From assembly GCA_963383645.1 (NCBI GenBank), contig OY726569.1, positions 73,386,635-73,450,634 on the forward strand: a stretch of 64,000 bases of DNA. Reading direction: 5' to 3'. The DNA comes from Muscardinus avellanarius (Eukaryota > Chordata > Mammalia > Rodentia > Gliridae). Shown here piece after piece: positions 45,454 through 56,104 of this stretch (position 1 is its first letter; every line of letters begins with the position of its first letter). A program made the translations under genes and the position numbers. A model generated the notes under the pieces. That model was not told the origin of the DNA. It did not search any database and worked only from the letters and a program-made list of their open reading frames with translations.

Positions 45454-46640
45454 CAACAAATTCGAAACTATGGGGTGACATGGAACAAAAATTTAAAAGA
45501 TAGATTTTCTCACATCCACTGGCTGTAGAAATCATCCCCCAGCCAGCCAGCACTGGGGATAGGGGCGAACGGTGAGGATCAGGGTAGGGTAGTTGTGGGT
45601 CTGTCCTGTGCGCTGGAGGGTGGTCAGCAGCATCCCCCGCCTTTCCACGCCAGATGCCAGCAGCACTCTTCCCTTGTTGGTTGTGACAGCTAAAATGCCC
45701 CCAACCCCGGTGAGTTCTAACCACGGCCGTGAGCTCTAGAGGAACCCTGTGTCCCCTCAGCCTTCGCCTACCTTCCTTCCTTCTGCTGGGCTCTCCTCCC
45801 CGGTTCACCCACGCCCAGGCTGGGCAGGGACATCTCTCCAACACCATGCAGCCCGCTGCATCTCAAGAAGGCAGCCGGGCCCAGCTGCTGGCGATTAGAA
45901 CTAACTGGAAAGGCCAGCACTGGGCCCGGGAGTGGTCTTGGAGGAGTCTGGGGACAGGTGGAATCCCGTGCCTCGGAGAGGAGCCAGAGGAAGGTGCAGG
46001 TGGTGGTGTGTGGGCCCTGGCCCCGGCACTTTCGCCTGGGCAGCAGCTGGGGCTTGGTGCTGCCCCTCCCAGCAACCCTGAAACGCCCAGGCCCAGGCTA
46101 GACACTAAGCATTAGGAAGCCCAGGATGGGTCGGAGAGGTAGCAGGAACCAGGTTCAAAGCATCATACAGGGCCGGGAGCACCAAGATTCCAGGGCAGCG
46201 GGTTATATGAGCACCCTCTCTAGCAGAGGGAGCAGGGGAGCACTAAGAAGGCATGGAAGGAAGAAACCACAGGCTTCACAGAGGAGGCTACTTTGCAGCA
46301 ATTTTGTCAGAGGATGAGGAGTTGGCCCAGCAGAGAAGCAGATGAAGGAGGAGGATTCAGGCATGGCCAGCGAGCCCATGTAGCTGCTGTACCAGCCCTG
46401 TGGGGGCACAGCCTCGCCCTGGAGCAGCGGGGAGAGAGGGCTAAGGTGGTCTGCCGGTGGTGGAGGATGAATGGCCACCAGTACTGCCCCACTATCCACA
46501 CCACTGACGTTCAGGTCACCTGAGGCTGAGATCACAGGGTGTTGGGGTGAGTGAAAGAAACCAAGCCCCAAGTACATGTAGCCTTGGTCGTTTCCATGGA
46601 GAACATGCCGAACTTCTCTACCTTGTACAATGACATGAGG
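45452..46640. other. unassigned GC-rich sequence
   Basis: No repeat or gene is recognised. The 184-codon minus frame (45293-45847) depends on the CA tract and SINE for its end. Confidence 0.4.
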
Positions 46641-46798
46641 AGGCAGCAGTTGCCGGGCGTAGTGGCGTGCACCTGTAATCCCAGTACTCGGGAGGCTGAG
46701 ACAGGAGGACCACAGGTTCGAAGCTAACCTCAGCAATTTAGTGAGACCTTCAGAAACTTAATGAGATACTCAGCTATCTAGTGAGATCCTGTTTCTAA

Positions 46799-47014
46799 TA
46801 TTTTTGTGTGTGTGTGGTATTGGGGGTGGAACCCAGGGGCTTTCTACCTCCGGGCTATACTCCCAGTCCTATTTTGTACTTTATTTGGAAACAGGGTCTC
46901 ACTAAGTTGCTGAGAGCCTCACTAAGTAGCTGAGACTGGCTTCGAACCTGTGCAATCCTCCTGTCTCGGCCTCCCAAGCGCGGGGATTACAAGCGTGCGC
47001 CACCACGCCCGGCT
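46799..47014 (-). mobile_element. B1-dID SINE nested in another
   Basis: Reverse dimer with GTGTGTGTGG tail, ending CCACCACGCCCGGC. CTGTTTCTAA occurs at 46789-46798 and 47015-47024. Confidence 0.95.
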
Positions 47015-47053
47015 CTGTTTCTAAATTTAAATTTTTCTTTAAAAAAGGACTAG

Positions 47054-47266
47054 AGCCGGGCGTAGTGGCGCACGCTTGTAATCCCCGCCCTTGGGAGGCA
47101 GAGACAGGAGGATCGTGCAGGTTCGAAGCCAGCCAAGCGCGCTGGCTTAGGAGACCCTGTTTCCAAATAAAAATGTAAAAATATATCTGGGGGTGTAGCC
47201 CGGAGGTAGAAGGGCTTCCAGGAACCCCAGTACCACAAAAATAAATAAATAAATAAAAATAAAAAT
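47054..47266 (+). mobile_element. young B1-dID SINE nested in another
   Basis: Plus-strand dimer of the CTTCCAGGAACCCC subtype. AAAAAAGGACTAG occurs exactly at 47041-47053 and 47267-47279. Confidence 0.96.
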
Positions 47267-47343
47267 AAAAAAGGACTAGGGGTTCAGCTCAGAGGCAGAA
47301 TGCCCCTGGATTGGATCCCCTATACCAACAAAAGGGCAGCAGT

Positions 47344-48019
47344 CACCTGGCCCAAGACCTGTAGCAAGAGATAAACAGCTTTGGCTTGGCATAGGGTCTG
47401 AACACCCATTTTCACTGAGGACTGATACTCTGTTGGGGGTCAGTGTTCTCAGAGTGTCCTGGCCCACTGGGGCACCCCTTCCCTGCAAGTCATTCTGGAA
47501 AATCACGGTGACCGTCAGCCCAGGGCAGGGACATCAGATGGAGGCTGGGTACCAGGCTCAGCCCTGGCTGGAGGAGACTCCGCCCCTGCTCTGGTCTCAG
47601 GGCTCCGCTGTCCTGCCCAGTCCCGGGAAAGGGCTGGAACTGTTTCCATTTCCAACCTGCCTGGGCCTCACCTTTCTTACTCAGGTAGCTCTGCTGGGAA
47701 AACTTAGAACAGCTAAGCGGGCTTTTCAGGACTGGCTTGACGCTGGAGCCAGAGCAAGGGACGAGCTGGCCACACAGCATCGTCGCATGTGCCGCCGAAG
47801 AACTTTTCCTTAGGGGATCTTGAAACCTTTTACCAGAACTGGGATGGTCTCAGTGGGGGGAGGACCCAGAGAAGCAGGGCCACGCACCAAGCTGGGAATT
47901 GCTTTGGCAGTGGAATGGGTGCTGCAAAAGATGGGCTCCCAGACAAGCAAACATAGAACCCAAGGGCTACAGCTGCATCCGTTTACCCCTCGGCATTCCT
48001 GCCAGTCTTACACACCACC
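47344..48019. other. unassigned sequence
   Basis: No repeat or gene is recognised. Confidence 0.4.
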
Positions 48020-48345
48020 ACCAGGTCAACCTTTCTAAAATTCTGCCTCATCCTTATCCAAAAGACACTGTCTAAAATCTCTAGCAGGACAAGGCCCTCC
48101 CCAGACTGACCTGCCACCTCTGGTCCTTCCCGGCATGAATCTCCTCTGGACATTTTACTGTCTGCTGCTGGCCCCACGTGTGTCTCCAGCCTCCCTCCTC
48201 CCTCGCCACCCTTTTCCAGATCCTTCCCACCTATGCAGGAACCTTCCAGGTCTGTTACCCAGGACATCACATTGCCTCCGTGGACTTAAATCCAGAACCA
48301 AAAACTTCATTATCTATACTTCCTATTCTGCCTTTATTAACACAT
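48020..48345 (+). mobile_element. L2 LINE fragment
   Basis: CTGCCTCATCCTTATCC, CAAGGCCCTCCCCAGACTGAC and CTGCTGGCCCCACGTGTGTC follow the L2 region upstream of its 3' end. Confidence 0.6.
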
Positions 48346-48909
48346 TGCTTGGAAGATGCACTGCTGCCCCAAAGAAACTCAGCCGCCAGACTTAGCAAAT
48401 AAAAATACCAGATTCCTAGTTAACTTTTAATTTCAAATAAACAGCAACAACAAAAATTTGATGAGTCTCTCTGCCATGTCATATCTGGGACGTACATTAA
48501 AGTTCTGTTGTTTATCTGAAATTCAGATGTAAATGAGGATCCTATATTTTCTCTGGCAACCCTACAGAGAAAGCATAAGCTCTTGTCCGACGTTCTGTAG
48601 GCCCCTCAGGGTCCGACTCTGAGAGGAGTTACTCCTGAGTACTGTTTATTCTTTTTGTGATTCAGCATAGAATTGCTGCTTTCAATCTGCTGTAGATCCC
48701 AAGACCTGGAGCCCACTTGAATGTCTTAGTACAGTCTAAACATCTGTAACCAGCCCTAGGCCACCTATGAGAATATTGCTTCTTTTACTGTTCTCCTTAA
48801 ATGCCCATTCTCAGGACTGTTCTAGCAGGGTCCAGGCCATCCGCTCTGAGTATTTCTTGCTAACCAAACAAGGCAGGCTCTCTGGAGCCAGGCTTCTTGC
48901 TTCTGAAGC
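48346..48909. other. unassigned sequence
   Basis: No repeat or gene is recognised. Confidence 0.4.
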
Positions 48910-49106
48910 TCAAGCCCACTACAGAGTGGCTGGAGGACCCAAACAAGTGTTTTAGCATCTCTGGGTCTCAGTATCACCACTGATAAATCGCCAGTGATAA
49001 TAGCACCTCCCTTCCAGAGTTGTCATGAGAATTAACTGAGATAGAGCATAGTTATCTGTGAACTCACTGACTCTAAGGTGGAAAGCCCTCAGTAAGAGTG
49101 TCCTGA
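48910..49106 (+). mobile_element. MIR
   Basis: CATCTCTGGGTCTCAGTATC, TTGTCATGAGAATTAACTGAG and GAAAGCCCTCAGTAAGAG follow the MIR order. Confidence 0.7.
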
Positions 49107-49781
49107 CCGTGTTGGTGATGCTCTAAGTCTACTTGTAGCTGTTGTTGTCAGCCCAGGCTGATTTTGAAGGTTCGTTTGCCAGGCACTAGCCAAAGTAGTG
49201 CGTGATCTGCATAAGCAGCAGAGCCACAAGGAGAGTCCCCAGGGCAGGATGGAGGTTCTCCGTGGGGATCTCCCCCTCTCCATGAGGCAGAGAACAAGAT
49301 AGATGGTGGCTTCCTCTAAGAACGCAGTCCTAATTCTCCAATTAAATCGCAAACCATTACCCTCCCTTTCCAAGCTCACGAAAGCATGACGCTCACATCT
49401 TTAAAAGACTGGTAAGAGCTGCTCTCCTCTGGAATGAAATGACTGGCAGGCTCCAGAGCCACTGGATGAGGACAGAAGGAAACCACCACTGGCTTCATAG
49501 GACCCTACGGGTGAGCAGCAGGGCCTCAGAGAGAGGGATCCTGCGCCCCGGTGCCTCACATCCGTCCAACGCTTCCTCAGCCCAAAGAATCAATTTGCCA
49601 AATGAGATTTCTTGGAAATCCCTCGTTTCACAATTTTATAAGAATTTCTTGAATATTCTCAATGAGTATATTTTTCTTAAGTCACTTAATAAATAGTCAA
49701 TTTGTCAAAAGCGCGCAGCTAAAATGATTGTAGTTTCTTATAAGTACATTCTTATTGATATATTTTTCTTTTATTCATTTA

Positions 49782-49786
<5 letters not shown>
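49107..49786. other. unassigned sequence
   Basis: No repeat or gene is recognised. Confidence 0.4.

Positions 49787-49819
<33 letters not shown>
49787..49819 (+). repeat. (GT)n microsatellite
   Basis: About 16 GT units adjoining a reverse ID element. Confidence 0.96.
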
Positions 49820-49820
<1 letters not shown>

Positions 49821-49886
49821 GCTGGGAATCAACAACTCATGCATGCTAGACATGCAGTCTGCCACTAAGCAACATTCCCAACTCTG
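49820..49886 (-). mobile_element. lone ID element, old
   Basis: GCATGCTAGACATGCAGTCTG and CCACTAAGCAACATTCCC are a decayed reverse ID body. The GT tract is its tail. Confidence 0.72.
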
Positions 49887-50088
49887 AATATGTTATTTCC
49901 ACTAAAATATTTTATTTTTCTTATGAATATATTTGTAGAAAAACATATTGGTACAGAATACATTGAATCAAATAAAAATATCTTCTTAGGGCCTAGTTAC
50001 TACGTACATTTTCAGGTAGAACACAATCAGATATTCACAGAGGTTATATTCATTGACTGTATTTCAGTATTAAAATTGTCTTAAACTA

Positions 50089-50282
50089 GCTGAGGGTGGT
50101 GGCGCACACTTGTAATCCCCGCACTTGGGAGGCGGAGACAGGAGGATCGCACAGGTTCGAAGCCAACCTCGCTGGCTTAAGGGACCTTGTTTCCAAATAA
50201 AAATATATATTTAAAAAATAGGTCTAGGAGTGTAGCCTGGAGGTAGAAGGGTTTCCAGGTACCCCATTGTCACACACAAAAA
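50089..50282 (+). mobile_element. B1-dID SINE, first of two in one target
   Basis: Dimer of the CTTCCAGG subtype (here TTTCCAGGTACCCC). AAAATTGTCTTAAACT lies before it (50072-50087) and after it (50283-50298). Confidence 0.95.
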
Positions 50283-50298
50283 AAAATTGTCTTAAACT

Positions 50299-50504
50299 GA
50301 GCTGGGCATGGTGGCACATGCATGTAATCCCAGCATTTGGGAGGCTGAAGCAGAAGGATCCTGGTTCATGGCCATCCTCAGCTACTTAGTGAGGTTCTTT
50401 GCAACTCAGTGAGACCCTGTTTCAAAGTAAAGAATAAAAAATAGGGCTGAGGGCATAGCTCAGAGGTAGAATGCCCCTGGGTTCCATCCCTAGTAATGCA
50501 AAAA
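50299..50504 (+). mobile_element. B1-dID SINE, second of two in one target
   Basis: Dimer of the other subtype (AATCCCAGCATTTGGG; ID half with GAATGCCCCTGGG). The same 16-bp AAAATTGTCTTAAACT lies before it (50283-50298) and after it (50505-50520). Confidence 0.95.
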
Positions 50505-50590
50505 AAAATTGTCTTAAACTGTATCAGTATTATCTTAATAGAGTATTGTCTTAAACTTAATCAGTATTAAAATTGTCTTAAACTATATTG
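50505..50590 (+). repeat. local repeats of GTCTTAAACT
   Basis: GTCTTAAACT recurs at 50511, 50548 and 50575, each after a CAGTATT-like start. A short tandem duplication of the target existed besides the SINE-made copies. Confidence 0.85.
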
Positions 50591-51248
50591 TTTAAGACAA
50601 GATTTTTGGTAAATTGAAAAATTTGGTAAATTTAGTGAATTGGTGAAGAGACTCCTGAATAAATTGACTTTTGGAGAATTGGCTGGCCTCTCATGATAAA
50701 AAATCAGTTTCTCTCTCTTGTCATCTGTTGACAGTGTGATTCTGAGAACTTCTAGAACATGATCTTCAAACACTAATATGCATTAGACTCATTGGGAACC
50801 TTAGCTGAACTGCTGGTTCTTAGGTTACAGTGTCAGAGAATTCTGTTCTCAGTAGGACAGGGCCCAAAAATTAACAAGTTCAACTCAATTTCAGGGTCAC
50901 TCAGATACCTACAGAGCCTGTTCCTCATTTCAAAAACAAGCTTTAGAGTGCTGGAGATAGTGATTAATCATAAGGAATTAACTCTGATATTCTAAAGAAA
51001 GATTCCATTTTTTAAATTACATTACTGTAAATTTTATAAAAAGAACAAAGTTACATGTATTACATAATTCTACCATTATCTTTTGTGAAAACAGCCGTCA
51101 ATGTGCACGCATGCATTACTGATTGCCAAAATGTACATAGTTATTAATATTCTACCCTTTCTATGTACAACCATACAAGACACATTCTTTTCACCATTTT
51201 GCAAAATTATTGTCATTAACATTTCTAGTGGTTGTAATTTTATGCCAC
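50591..51248. other. unassigned AT-rich sequence
   Basis: No repeat or gene is recognised. Confidence 0.4.
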
Positions 51249-51570
51249 TGCTGTGGTTTGAATGTGGTTTGACCCCTAAACGTTGATGTGCTAGGGGCTT
51301 GGTGTAACAGTATTAAGCTGGCAGGATCTTTAAGAGGCGGGAGGTCCTCCAGTGGATTGGGAGCATGCCCTCAGAAGGGACCATGGGATCCTGGTCTCCC
51401 ACTAATTCCTGTCATGGCCCCCATCGCTCCTACCATCCTTCATCCTTCATAGCTAATGCTCGCATGGTGCCTTTGAACCTCAATAACTGTGAGCTAAATA
51501 AACCTCTTTGCTTTATAGAGTTACTCAGCCTCAGATATTTCATTATAGTAACAAAATCAGACTGATACAA
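51249..51570 (+). mobile_element. MaLR (MST-like) solo LTR
   Basis: TGCTGTGGTTTGAATGTGG at the start, then CTTTAAGAGGCGGGAGG, CTGTGAGCTAAATAAACC and CAGATATTTCATTATAGTAAC with an ACTGATACA end, in consensus order. It starts TG and ends CA as LTRs do. No internal region is present. Confidence 0.85.
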
Positions 51571-52681
51571 TAGCATACAAATTTAGTACTATTTGATCAA
51601 CTAGTCCACTAATATTTTATATCTCTTCTGTGCTAAGTTCCCAGTGTTTAGTAGCAGTAAACATACTGAAACATGCAGTTTTTTGCTTCTGTTGAATAAT
51701 TGCTTCAAACTCATTTCCAATCCTGGACTCTGCGGTGTGATGGGCATCCACAATGGTTCCTTAGAGTGAGAATATTATAGAGTAAAGAATAAAGACCCCT
51801 CTTGAGGTGACATGAAACACGGATATGGCTACCCCACCCACCATGAAATCACTCCTCAGAGCCCTAGGATGAGAGTCACAGTTGGCTGTACAGATCAATT
51901 AAAGGTCAGGCCACCAAAGTAGATGGATAAGTAGAGGTGAGGAGCTTCTCATAGAATCATGATTTTACTGCAGCATGCATGGGGAAGGCCTGAGACATGA
52001 TAGGTACTTACCATGTTCCAGTATTTGATGCATAATAAAGATACAGCACTTAGCTCATTAACAGCCCAGAATAATTGAATTGCGACACTCCTTGCCACAC
52101 CACCAGACACATCTGGGTCCTACCCAGAGGCGGCCTGTCAAGTCTCAAGACCTTGGGATGATGGGTGTGACCAAGGCCTCCAGTGCCCATCCGCTCTCTC
52201 CCCTGCTGCTCCACAGGAGAAGGTGAGAACGGGGTCTGGATGTGATGAAGACCATTGGCTGAGTCTCGTTTCCTCCTTAGAGCCGATGACTGTGTACTGA
52301 TAACCAGGGGAAGCCACGAGGAGCAAACCGCTTGCGACCTAGATGTGCGTGGTCAGGAGGTTATTCGGATTTTGTTCCCATGAAGTCAGTATCTTTGTCT
52401 TATCATCCCCACAATAGGTGCTCAACAAACAAGACTAAAGGAATCACGACTTTGCCTAGGCCCCGGAGACTGTGCAGGGAGCTCACTCACCACAGCCTTT
52501 GCCACGGCCACCACCAGGGACGCAGGCACCTGTGTCTCCAGCCCCCTCAGGCAGTGCTGACTCTGGCTTTATTTATCTCCTGTTATCTGACCCCTGGGAA
52601 ACTCAGCAGTGCTTATGTTTAACAGGGTTTTTGAACAAGACAAAGGGCAGGCATGTGGGTGCATCAAAGTACAAACTATGG
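51571..52681. other. unassigned sequence
   Basis: A short L2-like end (CCACAATAGGTGCTCAACAAAC, near 52410) is the only hint. No gene is recognised. Confidence 0.4.
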
Positions 52682-52753
52682 GCTGGAGTGTAGCTCAGTG
52701 GTAGAGCACCTGCTAAGTATCGAGAAGCCCTAGGTTCAATTTCCCAGCACTGT
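52682..52753 (+). mobile_element. lone ID element with near-intact promoter boxes
   Basis: GTAGCTCAGTGGTAGAGCA is the A box region and GGTTCAATTTC the B box. It ends CCCAGCACTG followed by an A/C tail. It looks like a tRNA but is a SINE. Confidence 0.92.
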
Positions 52754-52779
52754 AAAAACAAAACAAAACGCCGTGCAGC

Positions 52780-53430
52780 ATGTTTATTAGCTGCTTGGCC
52801 ACTCTGCTGTTGGGCTATCCCAGCTAGTAGTCTGTTTATAAACCCAGAGCCCAAGATGTTTTTCGTTTCCCCTTGTTCTGCCTCCTCCCAGGCATAGGAT
52901 CTCCGTGAGCCTGGAGAATGCCCAGGTCCCTCTGTTATAAAAGCCCAGCCCTCATTTTACAACAATTAGAAATAAGTTGCATGTACTTTAAGGGCAGAGC
53001 TTTGGTCCCACCTGCAGCAGACCACACACCCAGGTGGGGTGGTAGTAGGGGAGCCGCTGGCCTTCCCCTTCCAATTCCCCCAGTAGGGCTGTGAGCTCAG
53101 GCAAAAAGTGGAGAGGAGAGCTTCCTGTCTCCGCCCGGCGGCCTCAATCCAGTTGGCCCAGGTTGAGGCCCAGACGATCAGACACCTCCTAGTTCCCACG
53201 CTCAGGAGCAGGCCTGAAGCAGAACAGATTTCATAATCCATAATCTCACCTCTGCCAGCGCTCTTTGCATAATGACCTGCCATTTCATTCCCACAACACA
53301 ATCATAGTATTTATCTATGCAAAATAGCACTTCATTAAAAAAGAAGAAGAAGCGCATCACTATTGGCTCAACCCCTCATTAGAGTATAATGCACAGGCCC
53401 TGGGCACACCCAGGGTGCAACCAGCACCCT
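52780..53430. promoter_or_regulatory. candidate noncoding regulatory region (speculative)
   Basis: Repeat-free. TATAAAAG (52936-52943) lies in GC-rich flanks. Two octamer-like motifs face each other, TTTGCAT (53264-53270) and ATGCAAAA (53317-53324). An inverted CCAAT (ATTGG) is near 53362. No ORF or known transcript fits. Confidence 0.22.
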
Positions 53431-53639
53431 GGTTGGGTTTTAGGCCTATCACATCAGCTTGACCCCACCCTTGTCCCGTTCCTCCTAAGTGAGCTGCGCC
53501 ACTCCCACGTCCGTGTGATGGAAGGTGACCCAGAAGAGTCCTTTAGGGCTGAAAGATAGGCTCACTGGGGGCCCCGTCCTGCAAGGGCCCTTCCCCAGAG
53601 CTGCTTCATCTATTTAAACCCAGCCAGTGACCTTTTGTA

Positions 53640-53749
53640 CCTGTTTCTCAATAGAATGAAAGTGCCACACAAATACAAACCGTACCTCATTTTCCAGGGC
53701 CTAAACTAATACTTGGTACATAGTAGGCCTTCATTAAATAACTGAGGAC
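53640..53749 (+). mobile_element. L2 LINE 3' end, partial
   Basis: ACTTGGTACATAGTAGGCC and TTCATTAAATAACTGA are a decayed L2 end. Confidence 0.5.
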
Positions 53750-53935
53750 CCCTGTATGGTGGCACATGCCTGTAGTCCCAGCAACTCAGGAGGCTGAGGC
53801 AGGAAGATTGCAGGTTCAAGGCCACCCTCAGTAACTTAGTGAGACCCTGCCTCAAAATAAAAAATAAAAAAGAGCTGGGATGTTGTTCAGTGGTAGAGTA
53901 TCCCTGGAGTCAATCCTCAGCACCACAATAAATAG
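53750..53935 (+). mobile_element. old B1-dID SINE
   Basis: Diverged dimer with GTATGGTGGCACATGCC and an ID half with TCAGTGGTAGAGTATCCC. Confidence 0.85.
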
Positions 53936-54119
53936 GTGTGAAATACTCGGTTGAACTTTTTACATCAAAATCGGAATTCTATGATTGTTTCTCTGCCGAA
54001 TAGTTCCCCTCCCAGTCTCACTAGCACACCATCACTTCTGTTGCCTTCACCAAACCTTTCTATCCAAAAGAAAGGTCTCAAAAAATTTAAAATGTTAAAA
54101 TTTTTATAAGTTTGAATGT

Positions 54120-54336
54120 AGTTGGGCATGGTGGCGCATGCTTGTAATCCCAGCACTTGGAAAGCTGAGACAGGAGGATCGTGGTTCTCGGCCAGCCTCA
54201 GCTACTTAGTGAGGCTCTTTGCAACCCAGGGAGACCCTGTTTCAAAATAAAAAATAAAAAAAAAATAGGACAGGGGGTATCGCTTGGAGGTAGAATGCCC
54301 CTGGGTTCAATCCCTAGTACCACACACAAAAAAAAA
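54120..54336 (+). mobile_element. B1-dID SINE
   Basis: Full dimer from GTTGGGCATGGTGG to CAATCCCTAGTACC. AAGTTTGAATGT before and AAGTTTAAATGT after are its target-site duplication. Confidence 0.93.
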
Positions 54337-54348
54337 AGTTTAAATGTT

Positions 54349-54684
54349 TAAAAGTTAAAATGCCTTCATTCTGAATAATAATCTTATATTTTGTATTGCT
54401 AGAATTACTTTAGTGTGCAATATTTAAGATATACAGAATATAGCCATGTACTCACCACCCAACTTGGAAAAAAAATAAACCCAAAACATTCTCACTACTA
54501 CTAAAGCCCAGGCTATCTTGATGCCAGGCACCCATAATCCCCGCCCCAGAGAAACCTGTATCCCAGATGTGAGCGTGTGAATGTCCTACAATCGGGCTGC
54601 ATGAGGTTTACCATCAGTATGCCTGTCCTGCACACCGAGGTCAGACCTGTGTTCTCAGCTTCAGCTCCACCCACACACGGCACC
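54349..54684. other. unassigned sequence
   Basis: No repeat or gene is recognised. Confidence 0.4.
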
Positions 54685-54795
54685 TGCTCTGCCCCAGTTT
54701 CTCTATCTGTAAATGTTGATAATAATACCTGTCTCTTCCGCACTTCTCAGCGTGTGCAGATGCGTGAGATAAACATGAAGTGCTTGGGGCATCGG
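54685..54795 (+). mobile_element. MIR fragment
   Basis: CCCAGTTTCTCTATCTGTAAA and GATAATAATACCTGTCTC are MIR core. Confidence 0.8.
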
Positions 54796-55984
54796 GAAAG
54801 AGGGGCTAGATAATCCCCGGGGGGCCACAGTGCACCCGAGCCCATCGCGGGGTTCTTGTGACTGAGAAGGGCGTGCTGAGCATGCTCACCCGCCTGTGCC
54901 CAGGACCCCCCATCTGCACACGCACACCACCGGCCGCCTCCACCTGTCTCCATGTGGTGGCTTCACCTGAGACAGCCGGCATCACCCTCTGGCCACTGGG
55001 AACCTGTCCCTGCACAGAATCAGCAGTTTCTCACCAGGTCCTTCCTGTCTCCCTTCCTGCCCTTCTGCAGTCCACTCAGCAAGCCCCAAAGCCATGGTGG
55101 GGATCAGCTCAGCCAAACTCTGAAAGAAATAGGGAAGGGATGGGGTTTCTTCGCTGATATCTCCCACAATACCCTCCCAGCCCCAACAGCAGTGTGGGCA
55201 TCTGAGGTCAGTGAGACTGTGTCCAATGAACAGGCCAGTGAGATATACCACAGTCCAGATCCCTGCTCCCCAGGCCCAAAGAGTGAAACAGTGTTAAAAA
55301 CTACATGAACTCCACATAATAATAATTCTCATCTAAGGCCATCTATCCACATTCACGCCAGAGAGCTTCAGACGTAGGGAGCAGCTGGGGAGAAACAGGG
55401 CAAGTCTGTCTCTCTGGCCCTGAGGCTTAAGAAGGGACGGACAGAGGGAGGGCAGTGGGTGGACAGAGGCTGTCGGCTGAGGTTTGCTGAAGACACCATC
55501 ATCCATGTACCAGTGGTGGTCTCCAAAGCCGCATCACAGAGTGGCTAAAGAAGGTGGCTGGCTGGTGGGTTAAAGAGCTTACTCACAAGATGTTATCTAT
55601 GATGGAGAAATCACTGTCATCAGAAACTATCCTCCCTGTGTTGAGTGCTTTGGACACTGAAGCCAGAAAGGCAATGCAGACCACTGAGGTTGCAGACAAG
55701 CAAACAGAAGGCAGCTGCAGACTGCCTCCATCCACACATCTCCAGAGTTCACTGCCAACTACAGGCATCCATCCATTGCTGGTATCAGTGCAGCTCTGCG
55801 GGTAGAAAGGCGCCCAAGAAATGGCCCACATCGGTGGTGGAGACGGCTAGCTCCCACCAGTGGTGGAGGACTAATCTCCCACCGGAGGTATCAGAGCTGC
55901 TGCAGGTAAGAACTGAAAGGCTTGGAACTGAAGAGGAGAACCATTACTGAGAATCCTCCAGGTAGAGGAGACAGAGTCCTGGAC
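54796..55984. other. unassigned sequence
   Basis: No repeat or gene is recognised. The short ORFs have no domains. An imperfect direct repeat (CACATCGGTGGTGGAGACGG / CCACCAGTGGTGGAGGAC) lies at 55827-55872. Confidence 0.4.
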
Positions 55985-56104
55985 TAGCTGCTGAGAGCTG
56001 AGTAATAGACCTAGCCACTTACTATCTGTGCGACCTTCAGTGAGTCACCTCATCTCTCTGAGCCTCTTTCCTCCTTTGTAACATGAAGGGCTTGGGTTAT
56101 ATTA
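55985..56104 (+). mobile_element. MIR
   Basis: CCACTTACTATCTGTGCGACC, GAGTCACCTCATCTCTCTGAGC and TTTGTAACATGAAGGG follow MIR. Confidence 0.82.

Larger units (their letters stand above)
46652..47334 (+). mobile_element. B1-dID SINE carrying two nested SINEs
   Basis: B1 half at 46652-46798, linker pieces at 47025-47040, ID half at 47280-47328. GGCAGCAGT flanks the whole at 46642-46650 and 47335-47343. Confidence 0.94.

Noticed and set aside
45293..45847. 184-codon minus-strand frame
   Set aside because: Its C-terminal third is CA-repeat and SINE translation; the rest has no recognisable domain.
50072..50520. CRISPR-like array (three 16-bp direct repeats with about 200-bp spacers)
   Set aside because: The spacers are SINEs and the repeats are target-site duplications in a mammalian genome.
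52936..52943. TATA box as a real promoter
   Set aside because: A single TATAAAAG without an initiator, CpG island, exon or transcript evidence is not enough; it is kept only as part of a speculative region.
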